Part shown: positions 1 to 9,817 of the stretch, piece after piece | How the letters are laid out: the number at the start of each line of letters is the position of its first letter | How positions within the stretch are numbered: position 1 is the first letter of the stretch | Source of the DNA: Lineolata rhizophorae | Taxonomy: Eukaryota; Ascomycota; Dothideomycetes; Lineolatales; Lineolataceae | Assembly (NCBI GenBank): GCA_010093515.1 | Contig: MU001702.1 | Location: forward strand, 30,330-94,329 | Length of the DNA: 64,000 nt | Direction of reading: 5' to 3' | Notes under the pieces: model-generated | Told to the model about the DNA's origin: nothing | What the model saw: the letters and a program-made list of their open reading frames with translations, nothing else | The model's database searches: none | Program-made: the position numbers and the translations under genes

Positions 1-937
1 GCGGGACATGCGGCCGCTGCTCCTACCGCAGGAGCACTCATTCGCCGAGCGCTGGGCGGCGCACTCCCACCCCGGTGATTACAACACGGCCATCATGTCG
101 CTGACGGCCAACTCGTCGTTGTCGTCGTACCTGCTGCGCGGCGGCGTGCGCATGGGGCTTAACTTCCACCCGCGCGTCGTCGGCCGCATGGCCTGGAAGG
201 ACGGCCGCGACACCGAGTTCCTCATGCTCGAGACGGCCGCCTTCGACCCGATCTGGACCGAGTTCAACTGGGACCGCGAGGGCCGCTGCACCGTGCCCTG
301 CTTGAAGGATTATGGCGCGGCATTTAAGGGGAAGAAGGGCGGTCTGAAGGATGAGTGGCAGAGCTACGATGGCCCGCAGCTGGAGTCGGTTGATCTGGAG
401 GGCCATGATGCACGGACGGACGAGTTGAGGAAGCGTGAGCCGGATGCCGCTGCAGCTGCGGAGCCCGATGCGCCGAAGCCGGATAGAGCCGAGCGGCGCC
501 GCTGCCGCCGCCGCGGCGTAATCAAACAAGAAACGACGACGGCGAAGAACGCGAGCACGACGACCGCAACAACGACAGCGACAGACGGCGGCGACGACGT
601 CGGACAAGACCCGGAGGCCGACTCGCCAGCCACGGACTCCTTCTCCGCGACGAGCGACGAGGAAGCTGCGCTGCGCCGCGCCGGTATCGTGGCCGACTAC
701 CAGCTGGCCGAGGACAAGTACCCGCCCAACAACCGGACGCTGGCGCACTTCTTCCGCGGCGCCTGGACCTACCATGTGCACAACCAGTGGCTCAAGCACC
801 CGGAGCCCAACAGCTGGATCCACGTGCTGCAGCAGGCGCACTCGGGCTTCTTCGCGGGCGAGCGGACGAATCCGTACGGGGAGCGGTGGGAGGGACCGAA
901 CGTGCAGGCGTACAATTTTTGGCCGGAGTTCGCTTGA
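1..937 (+). CDS. 3' part of an unrecognised fungal protein (5' end outside window)
   Basis: The frame is open from the left edge (an ATG lies at 8-10 but the frame continues upstream) to a stop at 935-937, so this is probably the C-terminal 310 or so residues of a longer protein. Two well-composed blocks flank a low-complexity Ala/Thr/Asp linker of about 100 residues (roughly 135-220). The first block contains HSHPGDYNTAIMSLTANSS and a WKDGRDTEFLMLE stretch; the second contains NNRTLAHFFRGAWTYHVHNQW and ends in NFWPEFA. The aromatic-rich C-terminus looks like a conserved domain, possibly of a sugar-modifying or membrane-associated enzyme, but I do not recognise the family and assign no function. 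No intron is needed within the visible part. Confidence 0.6.
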   Translation, partial: RDMRPLLLPQEHSFAERWAAHSHPGDYNTAIMSLTANSSLSSYLLRGGVRMGLNFHPRVVGRMAWKDGRDTEFLMLETAAFDPIWTEFNWDREGRCTVPCLKDYGAAFKGKKGGLKDEWQSYDGPQLESVDLEGHDARTDELRKREPDAAAAAEPDAPKPDRAERRRCRRRGVIKQETTTAKNASTTTATTTATDGGDDVGQDPEADSPATDSFSATSDEEAALRRAGIVADYQLAEDKYPPNNRTLAHFFRGAWTYHVHNQWLKHPEPNSWIHVLQQAHSGFFAGERTNPYGERWEGPNVQAYNFWPEFA

Positions 938-2993
938 GGCTCTTTTGCGTGCTGCACAGAGACCTCCGGCCGCGTCTCTTATCCCCCTGTCTTGGGTACG
1001 CCTCCATATCTCCCTCGTGCGGCAGCCGCCATCACGGCCCGACGACTACGGCCCGGCGACTCTCATCCATGCACTGTCCCGCGTCTTTTGTCGATACTCT
1101 GTGTCCACGGCGTTGTCTTCCCGGTTTTTGCGGAGTCTAAGCGCTTGTCCTCCTCGTTCGTGTCTTGCCGTTCCTCCTCCCGTCTCCTGCCCCCCAAACC
1201 GGCCTCCGTCTTTGGATAAGACGTTGAGTTGCCCTCTCCTCCGATCCGCTCCTCACATTTCTCTGCTGCTGGCGCTTCTCCGTGTCTGAGAGGCTCGCCT
1301 TTTGGTCGCCGCGACTTCAATTCCCTCCTCACCTTCGAGTCTCCGTTGTAAGCTTTGACTTTCTAGGTTGCTTTTCTTTTGCCTTTTTCTTTTTCTTTTC
1401 TTGAACTTGCTTTCTTCAAGTCTAGGTGAAAGGACTACTTGTTTAGATCTCTTACTTGCTTTTTGGTCTGTGTGTTGCTAGTAGGCCTCCGCCTGCTCCG
1501 TGTCCTGATAGGTATCGGGGTTGGCAACTATTTGTTGCTTCTCGCCATCATGTTTTCCCCAGTAGCAGGCTTCTTTTGCTTCTTCTCGGAATTTTGTGCC
1601 CTGTAGCCGTTTATGGCGGCGGCTGGGTTTTCTTGGTGGTTTGAAGAGGTCTACTTCTTTCGCTTGGGGCAATAGCGGAGTCTGCTTCTTTCACTTGCCT
1701 TTCTCTTTCTTTTTTTCTCACAGTTGTTTTTCTAAAACCACGTCACGTGGTTGTTGATCTTCATACTTTCTGTGGAGTTGATTGCTATTACTACCAGCCT
1801 GCTCATTGCTTGCTGTTGTTCTTTTTCCCAAGCTTCCCAAGCAGGAACGATGGTTGCTTGAAGAGGGAAAGAAGGGAGTCTACTTTCCGGGACGATTTCG
1901 GTGTGCTAGTTTGTCTTGTTATGCTACAAAAAAAAGAGATGGGAAAGGTGCAATCAATTATGGACGTTGCGGTTCCAAGCAAGCGACGCGTTGGGGGGGT
2001 GAGTACGTAGAAAGGCGTCGTGAGGAGTTGTGTTGTTCATTGTCGATTCTGTGCCGTTCGTTTTGTATATAATGGCCGAGCAAAGCTTTCATCCGCGGCT
2101 GGATGGGAGACATGAATTAAAGAAATATTTACATTTACCGGGGAGACGTTTGTGTAATGGATCGGGGTCATTGTTGTGTCTGAGTTGAAAATGAGATTGC
2201 ACGCATGTACGCGGTCCGTCGGTCAAGGATGCAGAATTGCACATTGCACAACGTGTCTACGAGGTTTGCGTCAGAATTGTGGTTGAAGGTAAGTGGAGCG
2301 GTTCGCACAACCGGGCAAGACGGTCGAGGACGCTAATAATGAAAAGTAAAGTCAATCACTGTGTAGGGGTCCTGGCTGGTAAGCTCAGCGGGCCGGTGGA
2401 ATGCGGAACCTTATCGGAATGAATGAATCGATCTTCGAACAGGCAAGCACGGTACTGCTCACGTAACTGGCCTCCCTTTCCGAAGGCCCTGGGACCCGTA
2501 TGAGCTCGACGACGGCCCGAACCGCCCAACGACCCCGCCACATCATCTCTTGGTGGCTTGTCACTCCCGCGAGTTTTTCTCCCCGAGTACGTGGCTAGTG
2601 CTTGTTGAGAGTCCCGTCAAGTAGTTAATTCCCGTCCTTATCGTCGATTGCCTCCAGGCTTTGTCCGGCTGAACACACTCGCGAGTACCCAACCCAATCA
2701 CGGCATCCAGAATCACATGTGTACCAAGGTCGCAAATTCCGGCTTGTGACACCGTCTCTGTTCGAGGATCGAGGAAGACTGCACTTTGCACGTACACTTC
2801 GCCCGACTCAGATTCCAGTACCAAAGAGCAATATGGACGCGTGTACATGCCCCAGTATACATCATCATTCCGCCTCGCGCGAGGAATACTCCAGTGTATT
2901 TATTCTGAAGCCCACCGGCCACTGTCCACCCCAAGCCCACAAAACTATTCTCCCCCCTTCCGAATCCATCACCACCCCGAAAACCCACCCAAA
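938..2993. other. Intergenic, no gene seen
   Basis: About 2 kb without a convincing coding region. The first part is pyrimidine-rich (CT-rich runs around 1370-1420 and 1680-1730), as in a fungal 3' UTR or leader. Short open frames here lack family features and have poor composition. The last 150 bases, CT/CA-rich, are the likely promoter and leader of the small secreted-protein gene. Confidence 0.5.
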
Positions 2994-3389
2994 ATGCATC
3001 CCGCGACCATCATCTCCCTCGCGCTCCTCCTCATCCTCACCCCCTCCTCCGCCCTCGCCTTCCCCTTCCTGCAAAACCCCCGCCTCCCCATCTTCGTCCC
3101 CGCCGCCGCACCCCCGACGCCCCTCCTCCCCGGGCCCCAGCACCACCGCCTCTTCGCCCGCGACGACGCCTGCCCCGCCGCCCTGACGCCGTTCCCGCGC
3201 GCCCCGGAGCCCTGGGAAGCGATGCGCCACGAAGAGAAGAGGCAGGTCTTGCCCGGCCTGACGAAGCCGCACACGACGCTCGAGTGGGTGGCGGTGAAGG
3301 AGACGTCGACGCCGGGGAAGTGGGCCGTTGGGCCGACGAGCGCGGCGAGTGCGGGTGCGAGTGGTGCCGTGGGCAGTAAAGGGGCCTAG
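2994..3389 (+). CDS. Small secreted protein, 131 aa
   Basis: The ATG at 2994 is preceded by CCCAAA, a good fungal start context, and lies at the end of a CT/CA-rich leader. Residues 1-22 form a textbook signal peptide: a short N-region, a Leu/Ile-rich core (IISLALLLILT) and small residues ending ALA before FPFLQ. The mature protein is Pro/Ala-rich with a single cysteine, so it is not a Cys-rich effector or hydrophobin. A KR pair near residue 81 could be a Kex2-type processing site. The Ala/Gly/Ser-rich end (TSAASAGASGAVGS) is low complexity. The longer frame beginning at 2841 is rejected as the start because it would bury the signal peptide. Function unknown. Confidence 0.6.
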   Translation: MHPATIISLALLLILTPSSALAFPFLQNPRLPIFVPAAAPPTPLLPGPQHHRLFARDDACPAALTPFPRAPEPWEAMRHEEKRQVLPGLTKPHTTLEWVAVKETSTPGKWAVGPTSAASAGASGAVGSKGA

Positions 3390-4315
3390 GGTGGGTGGCT
3401 AGAGATGGGGGAGTGCGGACTGGCAAGGAGGGGAAAGTTAAAGGGGGGCCCCGTACGTGGAGGATGAGTGTGGAGAGGCTCCGAGTGTAGAGTGGCTGGT
3501 GAGAATGCGCCGCGATGAGGAGGATTGCGATGTGGACTGCGGACCGAAACTACCAGCAGTTTGCTAGACGGGGACAAAGCAGGGTGGATAGACGGAACGG
3601 TTTCTTGATTCAGTTGAATGTTCAGGTCGTTGGTTCAAGTAATGCTTTTCTGGAATGTTCTTATCTGTTTGATGTCATTTTGGAACTGATTTTTCTTCAT
3701 TTGTAATAAGTTCCTCAGTTCCTACACCTGTTAACCTGAAGCATTTTACTGCATTGCAGCACAGTTGTCAAACAGAAGCCAATGAATAAGTGCATGCAGT
3801 ACAATAGATGCGCGCGCAAAGTCCTAAAAAGTGCATATTTGTATGGAGTAGTAACGTTAAAGACACAACCTGAACACACGTTCACCATACGAATTAGGGA
3901 TCAGCGATGTCAAACACCAACAGCGAAGTCAACAAAGTGCTATTGTGAGTGATGGACCTAAGTATAGGCCGTCACATACTCATGTAAAGCCAAGCTACGC
4001 CAACTAATGAAGCATTGTCAGAATGCTTGCCTAGTGGTCTTCGATGAACGCGGCAAGGACACAAGGTCATCTGATCTAGCTCTTTTGTCTGATCATTGAG
4101 TGACTGAAACGCATTGCTCTCAAAAGTAGCGCCTGCTCCATTCAAACCAGGTTTTCCCGGTAAACCAGCTTTCTAGAGTGGAAGTACATACTGGCACTCC
4201 ACGCTATCTATTCCACACATCTATAATTTAGCATGAGGATCTTGTGTTTCCAGCTAAATAGTGCTGCTGCACTCAATGAACGAGAAGATTTCTTCCAGAT
4301 CTCTCCACGCATGCC
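3390..4315. other. Intergenic between two convergent genes
   Basis: About 0.9 kb between the stop of the secreted-protein gene and the stop of the minus-strand dioxygenase gene. It becomes AT-richer from about 3600 onward and should hold both 3' ends. No coding region or repeat stands out. Confidence 0.5.
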
Positions 4316-5584
4316 TCAATCCCACATTTGCCTCACATTCAAATTAACCCTCTTCCCAGCCATCCACCCCCTCCACGCTTCAAACGCTTCATCTTCCCCA
4401 TCCACCCTTCCGCCCCCGCCCGCCGGCCACTCCCTCAACTTGGCCGGACACGTCCCCGCCAGCACCGCCGGCACCCCATGCCAAGCAAATCTCGCCCGCC
4501 CATCCATATACACCACATCTCCGCTCCTCAGCCTCACCACTACCACATCCTCCTTCTCCTCCTCCTTCTCGTTCTCCCGCCTGTCGTCCCCCCCCTCCCC
4601 CGCATGCCCAATCACAAACACGCCGTCGCACCCCACGCTCACGCTGACCAAGCCCCGCGCCGACTCCTCGCTGACGTCGCGGTGCGCGCCCAGAACGTCG
4701 CCCGGCGCGTACACGTTCACGATGGCGGCCTGGGGTTCCGTTTGCGGGAAGAGGCCGCGGAGCAGTGCGGCGATGTCGGCCGGGAAGGCGGGCGAGGCGT
4801 CGAACGCGGCGGTGGAGGGAGACCCGTCACCGCTGTTGTCGGCGTCGCTGGTAGACGCGGTGGGCGCGGGGTACGATTTGGCGGTCCAGTCGTATTGGGC
4901 GCCGAGGGTGAGCCAGCGCAGTTTGCGGGAAAGGAAGGAGGAGAGAGGGAGGGGGCGGTGGGTCGATGGGTTGAGGGGTGGGAAAGGGGTTGTGGTGGTG
5001 ACGGGGAGGGAGAAGAATGAGGGCGAAGGCGGGGTGGGAGTCGCGGAGGGGGAAGGGGAGACTTGTGTAGGAGCAGAACCGTTGGCTGGGTTGGCGGATG
5101 GAGGAGTGGATGCGGGAGACTTTCGATGCGAGTGTGAGGTGGACGGCGGATAGACGACGTGGTGGTGTAAGTGCACATTTGTCATGTGCCGCGAATTGGA
5201 CAGGTCGCGGTGGAAGAGCCGCGATAGGAGTGCGAGCTGCACGTGGGGCGGGAGTAGGGAGGGGATAATGACCAGACCTTGCAAGTTCCGGTGTTCGTAG
5301 GCCATTGACGGTGGCTCTTTTGGCATCGCTGAAGGCGACGATGACGATCCAGGAGCCGGATCACGGCCGTCAGCAAACCGGGCGAATATTCGCTCGAGCT
5401 CGGCTGGGGCATAGAATGGGAACTCGCGAACTTGACCGCGTTGCCCGGGAGAGAGGCCTCGCGAGAAATCTAGCACGTCCGGGTCGGCGTCGAGCGTCGA
5501 GGCCTGCATGTGACGGTAGCGCTTCCATATCGAGCGGATGCGATCCGGCGGAGGCCGGTGGGGGTCAAGACCCGGACCGCCCAT
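4316..5584 (-). CDS. ALKBH1-like 2-oxoglutarate/Fe(II) dioxygenase, 422 aa
   Basis: This is an AlkB-type nucleic acid dioxygenase. Such enzymes use Fe(II), oxygen and 2-oxoglutarate to remove methyl groups from nucleic acids; ALKBH1 members act on DNA or tRNA. The iron ligands are visible: H301 and D303 in AHRDVSEE and the distal H369 in FAWHGVP. The 2-oxoglutarate-binding arginines are R412 and R418 in RVNLNVRQM, near the C-terminus, a sequence typical of the ALKBH1 branch. The N-terminal half carries the family's PFYAPAELERIF segment. Two low-complexity insertions interrupt the fold: a Ser/Pro/Thr stretch near residue 170-210 and an acidic EKEEEKED loop near residue 340. The start chosen (5584, MGGPGLDPH) precedes the first conserved block; the frame stays open to an ATG at 5938, adding 118 Arg-rich residues. 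It is transcribed divergently from CDK1, with 456 bases between starts. Confidence 0.82.
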   Translation of the reverse strand: MGGPGLDPHRPPPDRIRSIWKRYRHMQASTLDADPDVLDFSRGLSPGQRGQVREFPFYAPAELERIFARFADGRDPAPGSSSSPSAMPKEPPSMAYEHRNLQGLVIIPSLLPPHVQLALLSRLFHRDLSNSRHMTNVHLHHHVVYPPSTSHSHRKSPASTPPSANPANGSAPTQVSPSPSATPTPPSPSFFSLPVTTTTPFPPLNPSTHRPLPLSSFLSRKLRWLTLGAQYDWTAKSYPAPTASTSDADNSGDGSPSTAAFDASPAFPADIAALLRGLFPQTEPQAAIVNVYAPGDVLGAHRDVSEESARGLVSVSVGCDGVFVIGHAGEGGDDRRENEKEEEKEDVVVVRLRSGDVVYMDGRARFAWHGVPAVLAGTCPAKLREWPAGGGGRVDGEDEAFEAWRGWMAGKRVNLNVRQMWD

Positions 5585-6040
5585 GGCCGCTGTCGCAGAT
5601 GCGAAGCCGAACACGCCGCTAAGTCTTGGGCAATGCCACGTGCGGCCTGGTGTTGAAGATCGCGCAAGAGCCCGCCAGCACGTGATACGCGTCGCGCTTG
5701 CGCACGTGAGTGGCCGTGGCGCGTCTCGCCTAACACCGCGCCCTTGTCGGCCCGCCGCCTCCTGTTTACCCCAGCTCAGCCGCAGCCGCCAACACAACAA
5801 TAATAATCCGAACCGGCCTGCCAACAAACACTTCTGTGCGCCGACACGGTTCACACCGGACCCCAGTCTCTCTTTTACCTCTTCAATCCCAACACCACCA
5901 GAAGGTAAAGGCGCAAAAGCGAAAAATTGCATTGCCACACGACGGTGCGGTCCAATTCATCTCCGTTCACGGCCGAATTAGCTCACCGAGTTTGAGACTG
6001 CACACACTGTCACGCCCGTCCTTCGTCGGCCGCCGAAACA
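5585..6040. promoter_or_regulatory. Shared divergent promoter of the AlkB-like gene and CDK1
   Basis: The 456 bases between the two start codons must hold both promoters. The CDK1 side is CA/CT-rich just before its ATG (5770-6040), as in many fungal leaders. The AlkB-like frame stays open across most of this interval up to 5938, so a longer dioxygenase isoform reading through it cannot be excluded. Confidence 0.55.
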
Positions 6041-7015
6041 ATGGAGAACTACCAGAAGATGGAGAAGATTGGCGAGGGCACGTATGGTGTGGTATACAAG
6101 GCCCGCGACCTCACCACCAAGGACCAGCGCATCGTCGCGCTCAAGAAGATCCGCCTTGAGGCTGAGGATGAGGGTGTGCCGTCGACGGCGATCCGCGAGA
6201 TCTCGCTCCTCAAGGAGATGAACGACCCCAACATCGTGCGGCTGCTCAACATTGTCCACGCCGACGGCCACAAGCTGTACCTCGTCTTCGAATACCTCGA
6301 CTTGGACTTGAAGAAGTACATGGAGGCGCTGCCGGTGAGCCAGGGCGGCCGCGGCAAGGCGTTGCCCGACGGCGCTGCGCCTGTCCTGCACAACCTTGGC
6401 CTCGGCCCGGACATGGTCAAGAAGTTCATGCGCCAGCTGTGCCAGGGCGTGCGCTACTGCCACGCTCACCGCGTGCTGCACCGCGACCTGAAGCCGCAGA
6501 ACCTGCTCATCAACCGTGACGGCAACCTCAAGCTAGCCGACTTCGGGCTCGCGCGCGCCTTCGGCGTCCCGCTGCGCACCTACACCCATGAGGTCGTCAC
6601 CCTCTGGTACCGCTCCCCGGAGATCTTGCTCGGCGGCCGCCAGTACTCGACCGGCGTCGACATGTGGTCCGTCGGCTGCATCTTCGCCGAGATGTGCACC
6701 CGCAAACCCCTCTTCCCCGGCGACTCTGAGATAGACGAGATCTTCAAGATCTTCCGCGTCCTGGGCACCCCGTCCGAGCACGACTGGCCCGGCGTTACCT
6801 CCTTCCCGGATTTCAAGCCTTCATTTCCCAAGTGGAACCGAAACGATATCCACGTGTTGGTGCCTTCCCTCGACGAGGCCGGCCTCGACCTGCTCGACCT
6901 CTTGCTCGTGTACGATCCCGCGGGCCGCATCTCGGCAAAGCAAGCCTGCACGCATCCCTACTTTGCCGACGGCGCGTACCCGTATGGGGCACGCATGGGC
7001 AATGGATACCATTGA
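6041..7015 (+). CDS. cdc2: Cyclin-dependent kinase 1 (Cdc2/Cdc28/NimX), 324 aa
   Basis: This is the main cell-cycle kinase, active with cyclins at G1/S and G2/M. All hallmarks are readable: the glycine loop [10 protein letters not shown] with inhibitory T14 and Y15 (Wee1/Cdc25 targets), catalytic lysine K35 in IVALKKIRL, the cyclin-binding PSTAIRE helix at 47-53, HRDLKPQN with D149, the DFG motif at 167-169, and T-loop T182 in [16 protein letters not shown]. An insert of about 25 residues around positions 99-122 ([13 protein letters not shown]) is larger than in yeast or animal CDK1 and is usual in filamentous ascomycetes. The gene is intronless as read here, whereas orthologues often carry introns. 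The start fits the family's [16 protein letters not shown] opening. It shares a promoter region with the divergent AlkB-like gene. Confidence 0.96.
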   Translation: MENYQKMEKIGEGTYGVVYKARDLTTKDQRIVALKKIRLEAEDEGVPSTAIREISLLKEMNDPNIVRLLNIVHADGHKLYLVFEYLDLDLKKYMEALPVSQGGRGKALPDGAAPVLHNLGLGPDMVKKFMRQLCQGVRYCHAHRVLHRDLKPQNLLINRDGNLKLADFGLARAFGVPLRTYTHEVVTLWYRSPEILLGGRQYSTGVDMWSVGCIFAEMCTRKPLFPGDSEIDEIFKIFRVLGTPSEHDWPGVTSFPDFKPSFPKWNRNDIHVLVPSLDEAGLDLLDLLLVYDPAGRISAKQACTHPYFADGAYPYGARMGNGYH

Positions 7016-7920
7016 GTTCGGGGTGTGTGCGTGCCGGCTCTACGACAACCTGACGATGCTGATGATTGAGAACGACGAAGACGGTAGGAGAGTGTTCTAT
7101 AGGCCGACGTTAGGATCCGCCGTCATGCGACTCGTACAAGGGGTTTATGGTGGGCACGAAAACGAAAGGTCTCCTTTGAACGGCTGCCAGGGCAGGTGTC
7201 TCCAAGGTACCATGTCTCATCTCTCGGAGAGACTGTGCCCTAAAACAATTCTGGCTTGCTTACCCTTAGTGCTGTATGTTTCATATGTTATTCTTCCCTT
7301 TTATTTCCTTTGTTTTGATCCCCTACTTGGTTCGGCTCCCCAACTTTTTTTCATGCATGCTTGGAACGGTTAATCGGCGTTGGTGCGTGAAGCAACTTTT
7401 CTTGGCTGGAGACACAACACTTGACATTAATTGGGTAGAGTGTGGCTGGCCAAAGAATCAGGGAATAGGAACAAAGGCTGGCAAATGGGACACTTTGCTA
7501 GTATCTGGGATTTGTGGTGCATGCATGTTGGTTAAGGGAGGGAGAGCCGGAGTCGGGTCCAATTGGGCCATGGGTTCTTCCAGTATTCTTATCATCAGTG
7601 GCAGAGGATTAAAGCCTCTTTGCTAGACACATGCTTTTTGGTTCGGTGACCTGGCAATCCAGAACGTCTTCCTTTCTAATCATGCGGGCGGGCAGTTGCA
7701 CATTGCTCTGGAGGGCTGGTGAAAAATATTAAAGACTAGCCCCTAAAAGTCCATTATAGGTAAACTCAAGCTACAGGCTTTGTGCATTAACTCGTATCTT
7801 TTGAGTCTACGTGTCCACCGTCGCTCTTCCAGGGCATAGGAGTTAGAAGAGCCATTCCACAACTACATGGACCATAAGCTGCCCAAGTGGAAATATGTTT
7901 AAACCCTCATCTCCACCAAT
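7016..7920. other. Intergenic between convergent genes
   Basis: About 0.9 kb between the CDK1 stop and the stop of the minus-strand Bud22-like gene. It is T-rich in places (7270-7360) and should carry both 3' UTRs. Nothing else is seen. Confidence 0.5.
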
Positions 7921-9369
7921 TTAGTCAAATACCACCTTCTTCCCCTTAAACTCCATACTCATCTTCTGCTCCTTCGCCCTCTTCGCCGCCTCCCACGACG
8001 GATGCAACTTTCCTTCATCATCCCTCTTCCCTTCTTTTGCCCCCTTCCCCTCTCCTTTCTTCCTCCCCGCACCGCCACCAACCCCTGGCCCGCCAAACCT
8101 CCCTGTACTGAAATCCCCACCACATTTCCCCGTGGTCCACCCCTTCTTCCCATCAGTTGGCCTAGCTCCCCTCTTAGCATCCCACCCCTCACTCCGCTTG
8201 TCCCGCTTCCCACCGTTCCCATGGCGCGAAGCGGGCCCCGCCGCGCCGCGGACCCGCTGTGCCTGTTGCAGGTGCCGCGCCTCGCGCCCGTACTTTTGCT
8301 CCCAGAGCTGGCGGCGCGCGCGCTGGCCCGGGCGGTTGCGCCGCTGAGGCTCGGGCTCGGGAGAGAAGTCGGCGCGGCGGAGGTCGTCTTCGGAGTCGCT
8401 TTCAGAGGTGCCGCCGGACCAGTACCCGCCTGTGGTCAGAGAGGGAAGAAAGGCAGACTTGTCGTGGCAGGTGGGGAGGTCATAACCGTCGGCGGCAGGA
8501 GCCGGGGAGGCTGAGGGGCCGACGTCGGTGCCTCGGCGAGCGTGAGGCGCGAAGTGATCATGGGTTGAATCGGGAGGTGTGGGCGCAGGCCCATTTGGCT
8601 GTGCAGACTCATCGTTCCCCTTTTGAGAGGGACGCTGGATATGCTCTACGTCATATGCTCCATACTCAGGCGACCCTCTCCTTGCGCTCTTATACTCCTT
8701 CATATCTGCTTCCTCTTCCTGTTCTTTTCTCGGCCCCTTTCTCTGCCTTTTCTCCCCTTTCCCGTTCCCCGCCATCCCACCTCCCAGCCCCAACACCCTC
8801 CTCACCCCCTCTTTCGCCTCCGTAATTGCCTCCACCGTCGCCCTCGCCTTGCACATCCGTCCCAACACATTTGCCGTCGCCTCATCCACCGTCTCCACTC
8901 TGTCCCCATCCTGACCATTCGCCCCAACTGGTGGCGGTAGCGCCTCATCTAGCACTCCGCCCCGCGCCCTTAATACCGGCCCCATCCCTTTCTCCTTTAA
9001 CAGCATCTTGCGTAGATACCGCCTCGCCGTGCTCTGCACATTCATGGCTTTCAATGCCGCCTCTTCGGCATCGAATCTGGCCAGCGTTTCCTCGAGAGAT
9101 TCTTTGTCCTTGCGCTCTGCGTCTTTGAAGGCATCCCCGGGGAGGGGCCCCTCGGGCCCAGCTACTGGGCCGCTTGCGGCGCTAGTGCGCTTCCGTCGCC
9201 GCGTGAGCTTCTGCTTCTCGAAGGCCTTGGCGAGTTTGAGGCCGCGCGCGACGGCCCGCTGGGAGCGCTGCAGATGCCGTAGGAGGGCGGCGTCGCGGCG
9301 GGCCTCCACGACGGCGTCCTCATTGGTATCACCAGTATCGATGATGGGCCGTTTACGCTTGCCGGGCAT
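7921..9369 (-). CDS. Bud22-like ribosome biogenesis protein, 482 aa
   Basis: The family (Bud22/SRFBP1) acts in the nucleolus in early processing of the small-subunit rRNA. The protein starts MPGKRKRP with a basic cluster, followed by a helical region that includes LRHLQRSQRAVARGLKLAKAF and RRYLRKMLLKEKGMGP. A long charged, disordered middle has several acidic Ser/Asp patches (SESDSEDDLRRADFSPE). The diagnostic part is the C-terminus: GRKK-rich linker, LHPSWEAAKRAKEQ, and the terminal FKGKKVVFD, which matches the end of Bud22 proteins. The open frame is uninterrupted. It is divergent from SYF2 with 448 bases between starts. Confidence 0.8.
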   Translation of the reverse strand: MPGKRKRPIIDTGDTNEDAVVEARRDAALLRHLQRSQRAVARGLKLAKAFEKQKLTRRRKRTSAASGPVAGPEGPLPGDAFKDAERKDKESLEETLARFDAEEAALKAMNVQSTARRYLRKMLLKEKGMGPVLRARGGVLDEALPPPVGANGQDGDRVETVDEATANVLGRMCKARATVEAITEAKEGVRRVLGLGGGMAGNGKGEKRQRKGPRKEQEEEADMKEYKSARRGSPEYGAYDVEHIQRPSQKGNDESAQPNGPAPTPPDSTHDHFAPHARRGTDVGPSASPAPAADGYDLPTCHDKSAFLPSLTTGGYWSGGTSESDSEDDLRRADFSPEPEPQRRNRPGQRARRQLWEQKYGREARHLQQAQRVRGAAGPASRHGNGGKRDKRSEGWDAKRGARPTDGKKGWTTGKCGGDFSTGRFGGPGVGGGAGRKKGEGKGAKEGKRDDEGKLHPSWEAAKRAKEQKMSMEFKGKKVVFD

Positions 9370-9817
9370 GTTTTCAGTAAGAAATTGAGAGACTGTTTAG
9401 ACTTTAGTGTGTAATAGAAGGCCCTACGAGATGGGAGGTCGCTGGAGAAAAAATCGGCACTTTGAGCATGCAAAGGCGGTGAGACAGGCGGCATGAAGGC
9501 ACGAAGGGCTGGCTGAGCGTCACGTGTAGCGCTTCCCCATCAAGTTCCGCTTCGCTGATTCCAACCTTCCTCCAGAAAATATCCATCCCTTCACAAGCCG
9601 CACTATTCCCCACACACGACCGTCTACTTGCTAAATTTACATCGCCGAGGCTCAAAAGCAATTCGCAACACCGAGGCGATTTTCAAACCGGCTTAAACGA
9701 TCAAGTTCTTGCATAAGTTCTGCACCAACCCAGCGCCACAGAAACATCTTTGATCTAGCATCCACTAGGGGTCTAGCTCTCTTCTTAAGAATTCTCAGCA
9801 TATCTCCTCGAAACAAA
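9370..9817. promoter_or_regulatory. Shared divergent promoter of the Bud22-like gene and SYF2
   Basis: 448 bases separate two divergent starts, both genes acting in RNA maturation (rRNA and pre-mRNA). A GTCACGTG-type E-box (TCACGTG) lies near 9520-9526. No further motif can be defended from one sequence. Confidence 0.5.
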
